Positions 25,521 through 33,079 of a DNA stretch of 64,000 bases are shown one piece after another; the stretch's first letter is position 1; every line of letters starts with the position of its first letter. A model generated the notes under the pieces. The model did no database searches. It saw nothing but the letters and a program-made list of their open reading frames with translations, and was not told the origin of the DNA. The stretch spans positions 1-64,000 of the forward strand of contig JBNLDC010000006.1 in NCBI GenBank assembly GCA_050304135.1, given 5' to 3'. The translations under genes were made by a program, and so were the position numbers. This DNA is from JAFGNB01 sp050304135. Its GTDB lineage: Bacteria; Fibrobacterota; Chitinivibrionia; Chitinivibrionales; Chitinispirillaceae.

Positions 25521-26374
25521 AAGGTTTTCCGATTCAGCAGCGGGCGCAGGCCCTGGCCGGTAACATTCTGAATTTCAAGACCTGGTCGGGCGTTGAGTTC
25601 AAGGATGAGCGGGCCTGATGTCGCATCAAAAGCGAAATCCGCTCCGATGTATCCTAACGGAAAGAATTCCTGCAGTCGTTGACTGATTGTTATGATCTCG
25701 TTCCAGAAGGGCAGGTGTCTGCCCGCGAGCGGCACGCCGGTTTCCGGATGGTGCGTAATCCTCCCGCCGTTGTACCATCCCGTTCCGGTTATTCCGGTAT
25801 CCAGATTGATATCGAGTGCAAAACCACCGGAGTGAAGGTTGGCTTTACCTTGTGAGCGATTTGTCGGCACCCGTAGCATGGAAAGAACAGGGGTTCCTTC
25901 GACCACGACAACCCTGACATCTGGAAGGCCTTCCTGTGAGAAATAGTGCAGATCGGGGTGTATTTCTATGAGGTCTTCAGCGAATGCCCGGTCACCCGAT
26001 GCATCAAGTGAGAATGTACCGTACAGAATATTTCCGATATATTCACGTTGCTGCTCGCGGTCCCAGCGGGAGCAGTCGGCGCAGGTCCAGAAACCATTGG
26101 AAGAATTTTTTACTACCGCGATACCATTCCCGCCGGAGCCGTTTGCCGGCTTTACTGCAAACCGGGATGTCCGGCCGAGAATATCGAGAAATTCATCAAT
26201 GCCGAAAAATGAATCACACTGTGCGACAACTGTTGCGGAGGGAATGCCGTTATCCGAAAGTATTTTTTTTGTAGCGAGTTTGTCGTCCACAAGCGCAAAG
26301 TGTTTTCTGCTATTGAGTTTCATGATGTAGTCAATGTTTCGACGATTTATCCCCAGAACGTCAGCTATGCCCAT
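25517..26374 (-). CDS. ATP-grasp ligase (alpha-L-glutamate ligase-like)
   Basis: 285 residues. ATP-grasp features: RFAVKPANGSGGNGIAVV (Lys and Gly-rich loop, about 92-109), DVRVVVVEGTPVLSMLRVPT, and the metal-binding end LGYIGADFAFDATSGPLILELNARPGLEIQ. It belongs with the RimK-related, sugar-transfer-associated ATP-grasp group that is known to neighbour transglutaminase-like/7TM proteins, as here (14-nt overlap upstream). Such enzymes join a carboxylate to an amine using ATP; the substrates of this group are unknown. Downstream overlap with the TPR gene is 4 nt. Confidence 0.82.
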   Translation of the reverse strand: MGIADVLGINRRNIDYIMKLNSRKHFALVDDKLATKKILSDNGIPSATVVAQCDSFFGIDEFLDILGRTSRFAVKPANGSGGNGIAVVKNSSNGFWTCADCSRWDREQQREYIGNILYGTFSLDASGDRAFAEDLIEIHPDLHYFSQEGLPDVRVVVVEGTPVLSMLRVPTNRSQGKANLHSGGFALDINLDTGITGTGWYNGGRITHHPETGVPLAGRHLPFWNEIITISQRLQEFFPLGYIGADFAFDATSGPLILELNARPGLEIQNVTGQGLRPLLNRKTL

Positions 26375-27971
26375 TGGGTGCCTCCATTCCGGGTTTTTGG
26401 AAAATAAGGTGTCGGAATCGATAAAATTCCATAAGGCGCAGTCCCGTCCAGCGTCCGAGGTAAATGGCAGTTGCCAGTACCAGCAGACTGGTTTCAGGAA
26501 AGAATACCATGATCATCTGCAGTGCCAGTGAGCTCATGACCATGTAGCAGAACGCCACGGCAACCATGGTCCACCCCAGAATGACAAACGATTTTCTGAT
26601 ACCCCGTTCCTGCGCAATTATGAAGAACCGTTCGATGGTAATGGTGTGGATTGCAAGCGGAAAAAAAAGCGAATGGGCAAGGACGGCATTGCCGTGTCCT
26701 ACCCCCCATACGCCGAATCCCAGCAGGACAACGACAACGTACAGCATGATTACCGTGAGACGAGGAGTATGCAGGAGCTTCAAGCGGCTTACCAGCGCAT
26801 CCACCGCTGCGCCTCCCGCGATGATGGTGAAAAAAATCAGCATACCCCACCACAATCCGGTACCCAGAAACGCATATGCGATCAGCGCGGGCAGGAATGT
26901 CCCGTAGGTATGGACCCCCATAACATTTCTGAAGATAATGGTTACCAGTGCGCCGATCGGGATAACCAGAATAACGCCGAGTGTTGCCAGTTGTATTCCC
27001 GATTTTTCGAGTAACTGCCATACGCTGGTGATATCGAGAAACCGGTGGCCGGTAAAATTGCGGTCGCGGGGAATGAGGACGGAATTCAAATTGAATGAGT
27101 AGTCGAAACGGGCATTTTTCGTATGTTTGAACAAAGCGAAATCGCCACGGTAAAATACGAGATACGATGCCGGTTTTACTGCGAAATAGCCGTTGAGGGG
27201 ACAGAAAGTTACCCATTTCCCGTTAATAAACACCTCGACCCACTGATGCGAAGTTTTTTTGTTTTTTCCCTGCAGAATGATTCCTCCTACCAGACGGGAG
27301 GGTATGCCCATGGTACGGCATAGAGCTACCATCAACCTGCTTTTACCATTACAGCTTGCCTCGCCGAGCCGACAGGTGAGGACCGCATCAGTTTCACCTG
27401 AAAACCTGGCATTCTGAATGGTCTTGTGGCAGTAATCGAATATGGTACGCAGAACGTGCATCCCGTTAGTCATGTCGGTGAGGCCCAGCTCCTCGGATTT
27501 TGCTATGATTTCAGGGGCATCCTTCTGGATAAGGGTATCCGCCTGCAGATACTCTTTCTGTTGGGCCGCAGATTCCGATGAAAGTGAAAAAGAATCCGGC
27601 AGGGAGTAGTTAATTTCGACCGGTATGGCAATAAAAGAATGAGAAGCGGTTACTCTGCCGAGCGGTTGATGAAACGAATAGGTAACCAGTCTGTTGGAAC
27701 GCTGCTGACTGGTCGAATAATTCTCAAAATCCCCGCTGAATTTTTCACCCTCGATGTGCTGACCTGGTTCGGAAGGAGGAAGAAAATGGGTAAACGACAG
27801 GTCTTTCCCGATGCCGGTGCCTTCCATCGAGATCGTTACCTGCCATCCTTCAAGCGGTATCACCTGGTCGGGGCGGTAGTCGAGCAGTAGAAGTTTTATA
27901 CCGGCTATTACAACGAACAACGTGATGCAAATAGCAATGATGAGACGATGTCGGGATAGAGACGTGCTCAT
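26361..27971 (-). CDS. transglutaminase-like domain plus 7TM protein
   Basis: 536 residues. One N-terminal helix (LIIAICITLFVVIAGIKLLLL), a periplasmic domain with a transglutaminase-like core (about 175-290: EASCNGKSRLMVALCRTMGIPSR, then SHQWVEVFINGKWVTFCPLNG), and a C-terminal block of about seven helices (about 330-520). Cys and His of the triad are present, but the third residue position reads CPLNG rather than an Asp motif. Matches the family annotated as inactive transglutaminase fused to 7TM that pairs with ATP-grasp ligases. First gene of the operon running to 21716. Biological role unknown. Confidence 0.82.
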   Translation of the reverse strand: MSTSLSRHRLIIAICITLFVVIAGIKLLLLDYRPDQVIPLEGWQVTISMEGTGIGKDLSFTHFLPPSEPGQHIEGEKFSGDFENYSTSQQRSNRLVTYSFHQPLGRVTASHSFIAIPVEINYSLPDSFSLSSESAAQQKEYLQADTLIQKDAPEIIAKSEELGLTDMTNGMHVLRTIFDYCHKTIQNARFSGETDAVLTCRLGEASCNGKSRLMVALCRTMGIPSRLVGGIILQGKNKKTSHQWVEVFINGKWVTFCPLNGYFAVKPASYLVFYRGDFALFKHTKNARFDYSFNLNSVLIPRDRNFTGHRFLDITSVWQLLEKSGIQLATLGVILVIPIGALVTIIFRNVMGVHTYGTFLPALIAYAFLGTGLWWGMLIFFTIIAGGAAVDALVSRLKLLHTPRLTVIMLYVVVVLLGFGVWGVGHGNAVLAHSLFFPLAIHTITIERFFIIAQERGIRKSFVILGWTMVAVAFCYMVMSSLALQMIMVFFPETSLLVLATAIYLGRWTGLRLMEFYRFRHLIFQKPGMEAPNGHS

Positions 27972-28017
27972 GGTGAATAACCGTCCTTTGTGTTCGTGAT
28001 GTTACCGGTTGTGTTGT

Positions 28018-29955
28018 TCACGGACAGTTTGCCTGACAATATGATTGGGTGGAAGCCAGTGATGTGCTTGACGGGTAGGTGTTCTGCATTGTGGTGAGTT
28101 CAGCCTTTGCCTTTGTACAGTCACCCTGGGCAATAAATATCCTCACCGTGTAGTAGTACGTGTTATCGCAGTACACACCCAGAGGAAAACCGGCTCTATA
28201 AGAAGTAAACCCGGCGAGTGCAGCGGGGTAATCGTTCTGATGATACCGGCAGCGGGCCTTCTGGTAGATCGCGTTGTCGTATTTGATCGAGGTAGGGTAT
28301 TCTGTCATTACCCTGTCGAACAGAACGATGGCCTGGCCGTAAAGGCCGTCATTCATATCGCACCTTCCCAGAAAATACAGGGAGGAAGGCACCTGTATAC
28401 TCTGTGGATAAAGAGAGGTTACTTTCGTTAACCACGTCCTGGCATTGGGCAGGTCACTGAGAAAATAGTAGCATTCACCGATTCCCTCAGTTGCCGAAGG
28501 TGCCGTGGAGGCATTGGACCATGTAGAGAGACAGTCGGTGTATTCCTGCAGAGCTTTCAGGTAATTTGTCGAATCGATATCTCCCTGTACGAAGTAACAA
28601 TCACCGATTGCCAAACGAGCATTCGACGCATAATTCGAGGCTGCATGTGCTGCAATGAATGCGGTAAATTGCGTAATTGCCGCAGCGTATGATTTTTGAC
28701 GGTAATAGCACTTACCAGTGTAGTATTCAGCATTGTCGATAAAAGGTGACAGGGGAAAGTTTGACGGGAACGTTTTTAACACGGTGATTGCTGAATCGTA
28801 GCTTCCCAGTTCATACCGGCAAAGACCGTGGTAATAGGTTGCTCCGTCAAGATAACTTGATTGCGGATATGCCGTTGCAAGATGTGTAAATCTTGTTTGG
28901 GCCGAGGGGTAGTTCTGTAGTTCATATTCGCAACGGCCCGAAAAATAGAGTGCATCATCAGCACTCAAGCTGTCGGGATAGTTGTCCGCCACATCGGAAA
29001 AGTAGACGAGTGCGGAGTCGAACCTGTCCTCACCGTACCATGTCTGGCCAATATAATACTCAGTCCAGTCTTTACGGGTAGTGGCGGGAAAACTCACCAG
29101 AAAACCGGAGAGCTCTCTTCGTGCTGCAGGATAGTTCCCCAGTTCATAGAGGCTGCGGCCTGAGTAGTAGCGGGAGCTTTCGATTAAAGAACCTTCCGGG
29201 TACAGCGTTATATATTCATTGAAAAAAACGTAGGCGCTGTCCCAGTTATCGAGATCAAATAAGGTTTTGCCGCGTGCAAAGAGAGAATCTGCGTTCGTGG
29301 ACAGGGTTGCGTCTATGGTTATGGGTTCCAGGGTGATCGTTCCGAGATCAGCAGTATAATTTCCGATCGGAATGCGGCGGGAACTGTATGAGGCACCGGT
29401 GATGAGCAACGTGTCGTTAGTCGGAGCACTGCCGGAAGTGCTCATCCCGGACGTTACTTCTTGCCGGGGAGATGGCCCGACAAAGAGTGCTCCGTCTATT
29501 TTTTTCAGAAGAGAATATGTCGCAGCATCGGGTGTCACCATTCTCACGATATAACAGCCGTTGGAGAGTATGGAGGACACCGGAAGCATGTTCTGTTCGA
29601 CCGACAGTATGTGATCGCTCCGGACCACCTTACCCGATAACATGCAGAGGTCAATGCGGGCGGGGAGGTCCGCTGTCGTCAGGGAAACGTATAGCCGATT
29701 TCCTCTCACGCGTATTGTCGCTGCCGGCTGCTTCCTGTTTCCTGCAGGGAGAACTACAGCCGCAGAGTTGTCGAGCAGAAAAGAACCATCGTCACCACTA
29801 ACGGTACTCTGGCCCGTCGACACCAACGAAATAGAGGCTCCGGATACGGGCTGCTGCGCCTGGTTAATAATTTTTCCGCTGAGATTGACTGGAACGGAAA
29901 AAACCTCTGCTGCGGTAACCAGAACAACCGTTGCTGTTGTAATAAAGTGTTTCAT
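28018..29955 (-). CDS. secreted TPR protein with carboxypeptidase-regulatory-like domain
   Basis: 645 residues. Signal peptide (MKHFITTATVVLVTAAEVFS), then a carboxypeptidase-regulatory-like beta sandwich (VNLSGKIINQAQQPVSGASI to about 55), then a module like a type IX sorting domain but internal (LYVSLTTADLPARIDLCMLSG...LSNGCYIVRMV, about 88-145), then about eleven YbgF-type TPR units from residue 220 (YPEGSLIESSRYYSGRSLYE, FDSALVYFSDVADNYPDSL). Starts in an ATGA overlap with the acidic lipoprotein gene upstream. Probably a periplasmic or surface scaffold; no enzyme motif. Confidence 0.8.
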   Translation of the reverse strand: MKHFITTATVVLVTAAEVFSVPVNLSGKIINQAQQPVSGASISLVSTGQSTVSGDDGSFLLDNSAAVVLPAGNRKQPAATIRVRGNRLYVSLTTADLPARIDLCMLSGKVVRSDHILSVEQNMLPVSSILSNGCYIVRMVTPDAATYSLLKKIDGALFVGPSPRQEVTSGMSTSGSAPTNDTLLITGASYSSRRIPIGNYTADLGTITLEPITIDATLSTNADSLFARGKTLFDLDNWDSAYVFFNEYITLYPEGSLIESSRYYSGRSLYELGNYPAARRELSGFLVSFPATTRKDWTEYYIGQTWYGEDRFDSALVYFSDVADNYPDSLSADDALYFSGRCEYELQNYPSAQTRFTHLATAYPQSSYLDGATYYHGLCRYELGSYDSAITVLKTFPSNFPLSPFIDNAEYYTGKCYYRQKSYAAAITQFTAFIAAHAASNYASNARLAIGDCYFVQGDIDSTNYLKALQEYTDCLSTWSNASTAPSATEGIGECYYFLSDLPNARTWLTKVTSLYPQSIQVPSSLYFLGRCDMNDGLYGQAIVLFDRVMTEYPTSIKYDNAIYQKARCRYHQNDYPAALAGFTSYRAGFPLGVYCDNTYYYTVRIFIAQGDCTKAKAELTTMQNTYPSSTSLASTQSYCQANCP

Positions 29956-30710
29956 GGAAGCTCCTCCTCAGTTGAGGTGGTTGTGTCGGTTTCATCTTTG
30001 GTTTCATCTTCGTCTTCAAATTCCTCTTCCTGCTCACTTCCCGATACTGAATTGAGGATGTTATCATCAATTCTCTGATGATTTTGCTGATCCCGAGGGT
30101 CAATCAGCTCGCCGGCTGGATCGAAGAACCATGCGCTGGTTTTGATGGTGATGATAATGTTTGTTTTCAACGGTACGGGTAACACAACTGCTGAATCGAA
30201 TTCGAACTCGAAACTGCCGGTAATTCGGCTGGTGAAGGTGAAGGTGTCCTGCGGATTGCCACCCACGTATCCCTTGACAAGTATGCTGTTTTCCATCAAC
30301 AGTGTTTCGGGAACATTTTCACTGATGGTCATTGATTCCAGAGGGGAAATTTCCATAGTAAAGCTTTCATAGGTATTGGTTCCCGTTATGTCGATTGAAT
30401 CAATAATACCGGTGTTGCTACCGGGTATCAGTTCGACAATGTAGGGGCCATTTTCACCGAAATGAATGTTTTCTTCCCCATTGACGGGCTCTGCTTCTAT
30501 CTGGTGGATGACAATGAAGGCTTGCTCGACAGAAATGCCTGCTGTTGCCTTTTTGCGGAGTTGTTTCCGCAGTGCTGACGAAGTATCCGCCTGGATCAGT
30601 AAACCGACCTGAGTCGGATTGCCTGTCTGGGTTACTGCAATATCTCCTGCCGGAGAACAGAACAGTGTGACTGCTAACAGTATATGGAACGCCAAGAAAA
30701 AGTGTTTCAT
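29952..30710 (-). CDS. acidic-tailed lipoprotein, DUF4382-like
   Basis: 252 residues from the ATG at 30710, chosen because it makes an ATGA overlap with the regulator gene upstream and begins a lipoprotein signal (MKHFFLAFHILLAVTLFCSPAG; lipobox TLFC). The body resembles a DUF4382-type beta sandwich (VGLLIQAD, VEQAFIVIHQIEAEP, then IIDSIDITGTNTYESFTMEI). The last 30 residues are almost all Glu, Asp and Thr. It sits between a TIGR02147 regulator and a secreted TPR protein with 4-nt overlaps on both sides, so the three work together. DUF4382 match is by pattern only. Confidence 0.68.
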   Translation of the reverse strand: MKHFFLAFHILLAVTLFCSPAGDIAVTQTGNPTQVGLLIQADTSSALRKQLRKKATAGISVEQAFIVIHQIEAEPVNGEENIHFGENGPYIVELIPGSNTGIIDSIDITGTNTYESFTMEISPLESMTISENVPETLLMENSILVKGYVGGNPQDTFTFTSRITGSFEFEFDSAVVLPVPLKTNIIITIKTSAWFFDPAGELIDPRDQQNHQRIDDNILNSVSGSEQEEEFEDEDETKDETDTTTSTEEELP

Positions 30711-31597
30711 TGGTGGTGATCCCCGTCTGGCCGTTTTGTGCACGGAAAAAGTTGAAAATTCAGCTGGAATACCTCGTCGGGTTTTCGGTCATGTTCGAGC
30801 AGGTCAATTATTCTGTTTTGCAAAGAATAAATTCCTTCAACTATTTCCGCATACGTTTCTTTCGAGGAAGCAAAGGTCAGAGAAGAAATATTACGCTGGG
30901 AAGCCGGAAGCCGGTCAAGTGCGTCTGCACCTTTTTTGATCATTGTTTTGTGGAATCTGGTTACTGCAACGGAAGTAATTTCTTCTCCGGTGGTGACCAC
31001 CGGGTTCGTTTGTTCATAACCTTGTACGGTTTTTTTAATCTGGTTGCACTGTTCAAGTATCCGGAGCGCCCGTGCTGCATCTGCCGCTGTTATTGACGGC
31101 GTGATCCGTGCGGCAATCCATGCGGGATCAGGAATGAAATCGGAAGTGGTTACAAGTTCCCGTATTACTGGATAATACCAGTGCGAATAAAATTTGTACA
31201 GCTCTTTTTTATCTTTATTAAGTACGGTATACCGATGTGAGTGCATCAATTGGCGGTAGCAACGATCTTTTTCTTCGTGTGATTGCGCCTGGCCCATGTA
31301 CACCAGATTACGGAAAAATTCACTCTCCTTAGTATTCAGTTTAAAGAGGTCGGTCACACGACGGATTCCATCGTCAGTTAGTTTTCTCTGACCATTGATT
31401 ACCATCTGAAAGATGTTCGGTGTGGAGAATCCTGCCTGAGCAGCAAGTTTCCGCAGAGAAAAACGGTAGCTGTTTTTACGTAAATATTCGATCATGTCGC
31501 TGAGAAACCTGCGGTAATCGTGATAATTATAGAGTATTATCTGTGCAGGTTTCTTTGTTGAATTGTTGGTGTTTTGTCGTGAGGTTCGCATAAACAT
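30707..31597 (-). CDS. TIGR02147-family putative regulator
   Basis: 296 residues. N-terminal half: YNYHDYRRFLSDMIEYLRKN followed by a helix-turn-helix-like segment FSLRKLAAQAGFSTPNIFQMVINGQRKLT (about 45-73), then LFKLNTKESEFFRNLVYMGQAQ. This is the TIGR02147 family, first described as a Fibrobacter paralog set, and usually found next to genes for exported proteins. It probably controls the lipoprotein and TPR genes that follow with ATGA overlaps. The start could be 31597 or, if the mRNA is leaderless, Met3 at 31591. Confidence 0.82.
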   Translation of the reverse strand: MFMRTSRQNTNNSTKKPAQIILYNYHDYRRFLSDMIEYLRKNSYRFSLRKLAAQAGFSTPNIFQMVINGQRKLTDDGIRRVTDLFKLNTKESEFFRNLVYMGQAQSHEEKDRCYRQLMHSHRYTVLNKDKKELYKFYSHWYYPVIRELVTTSDFIPDPAWIAARITPSITAADAARALRILEQCNQIKKTVQGYEQTNPVVTTGEEITSVAVTRFHKTMIKKGADALDRLPASQRNISSLTFASSKETYAEIVEGIYSLQNRIIDLLEHDRKPDEVFQLNFQLFPCTKRPDGDHHQ

Positions 31598-31626
31598 ATT
31601 ATACGAAATGAATCAAAATAAAACAA
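31598..31626 (-). promoter_or_regulatory. possible promoter of the TIGR02147 operon
   Basis: On the - strand, TTGTTT (31626-31621), 17 nt, TATAAT (31603-31598). A start about 7 nt further would fall close to the ATG at 31591, implying a leaderless message. The direct repeat ATGAATCAAAA at 31608-31618 lies within the spacer and a second copy is at 31682-31692, possible operator half-sites. The surrounding 100 nt are extremely AT-rich. Confidence 0.35.
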
Positions 31627-32126
31627 AAAAAAATAATAAAAAAAATTAACTAACATAATAACAATAAGTTAGATATAGAAAATGAATCAAAAAAATGAAA
31701 GAAATCAACATTAAAGATTAATAATTCCAACCGGACAACAAAAATGTACAAGGCCCACTGCCGGAATATTGTTTGAATTCAGGGGACATAATCAACGTTC
31801 GGTGGAAGTACCACCGGAAGGGGTTATTGGGTAGGCATTAACGGTATAACTATCAAGTAATCAATGAGTTGGATAATAATTTGAACCGGGTCGGTATAGT
31901 CTCCTGATTGCCGGTAACGAATTTCATTACCACCTTATTATGCAATAGAATATATACGCGGGTCGACCGTGACATCGAGTTGAAGGAACGTCGCGTTTCG
32001 CCTATCAGAAAATTATCGTAAAACTAGATGGAGCACGACTACTGAGAATTTGAACGGGGAGTGAAATAACAAGGTTCTATCTGTCTCGGTATTTCCGCAT
32101 GGTAAAACATGCTGCAAACTGAGCGG
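31627..32126. other. 500-nt intergenic stretch, no gene seen
   Basis: Between the TIGR02147 operon and the stop of the cation exporter gene. The first 100 nt are almost pure A/T; the remainder is mixed with short imperfect repeats such as GGTGGAAGTACCACC (31801-31815). No open frame with a family pattern and no recognisable RNA. Confidence 0.4.
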
Positions 32127-33077
32127 TCAGGAAAAATAGTGCAGCTCAACTGTTACATGAACGATTTCATGCCGGTTTTTGAGTCGATTTTTAAAATCGG
32201 CGATGGTGAATGTATCTTTTTTCGTGACCAGAGTAATAATGCAGGCGTATTTGCCCCGGGCGATCTGCCAGACGTGCAGGTCGCTTACTTTTGAGCTGCC
32301 GTCGGATTCAATGGTGGTGCGAACGTCGGCGGTAAGTGTCGCACCGTCCTCCCGGTCGAGCAGGATTGAACCGCATGCTCCCAGCAGGCCTGCCGTCCAG
32401 CGCAGAATAAGTACCGCCCCAACAATTCCCGCGGCAGGGTCAAAAAAATTCCACGAGAAATATTTGGCGGCAATCAGGGCGCCGATTGCCAGTAGCGACG
32501 TGAGTGCATCGGTGATTACATGAATATAGGCGGCACGCATATTGAGATCGTGGTGATGCGGTCCGGTTTCTTCGGTAGCATGGGAGTGGGTGTGGTCATG
32601 ATGATCATGCCCATGGTCACCGCCACCTCCGATGCCGAGAATGAGGGCACCTGCAAAATTCACCAGAAGGCCGATAACGGCAACCACCAGGGCGTGGTCA
32701 TACTGGATCGGTACCGGTTTGACAATTCGCTCGACTGAGGCGTAGATCATCGACAAACCGACGATTCCAAGGAGAATGGCACTGGTATACCCGCCAAGAA
32801 TTTCTATTTTCCAGGTGCCGAAGGCGAACCGGGTGTCGCGCATGTGCTTGCGGGCAAGCGCATAGGCAACCAGGGTAATACCAAGTGCCACCATGTGCGT
32901 TCCCATATGCCATCCGTCGGCAACGAGAGCCATGGATCCGAAGAGTGTTCCTGCGACGATTTCCGCAACCATGGTGAGAGCGTTGATTGCCACAACGATG
33001 CCGATTCGCCGCTGGGCCGATCGGTTATCACTCGCGAAACTGTGGTCGTGCTGCAATTCGGTATGGCTGCGATGCAT
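32127..33077 (-). CDS. DmeF-like cation diffusion facilitator (Co/Ni exporter)
   Basis: 316 residues from ATG 33077, two nt after the stop of the upstream fusion gene; a longer frame to 33146 would overlap it. Six membrane helices. His-rich start (MHRSHTELQHDHSF) and a large His-rich loop (GDHGHDHHDHTHSHATEETG, about 160-179). Metal-site motifs: ALVADGWHMGTHMVAL in helix 2 and YIHVITDALTSLLAIGAL in helix 5. A cytoplasmic domain ends the protein. DmeF-type exporters push Co2+ and Ni2+ out of the cytoplasm in exchange for protons. The nearby larE gene concerns a nickel cofactor, which fits a nickel theme but proves nothing. Confidence 0.85.
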   Translation of the reverse strand: MHRSHTELQHDHSFASDNRSAQRRIGIVVAINALTMVAEIVAGTLFGSMALVADGWHMGTHMVALGITLVAYALARKHMRDTRFAFGTWKIEILGGYTSAILLGIVGLSMIYASVERIVKPVPIQYDHALVVAVIGLLVNFAGALILGIGGGGDHGHDHHDHTHSHATEETGPHHHDLNMRAAYIHVITDALTSLLAIGALIAAKYFSWNFFDPAAGIVGAVLILRWTAGLLGACGSILLDREDGATLTADVRTTIESDGSSKVSDLHVWQIARGKYACIITLVTKKDTFTIADFKNRLKNRHEIVHVTVELHYFS

Positions 33078-33079
33078 GA

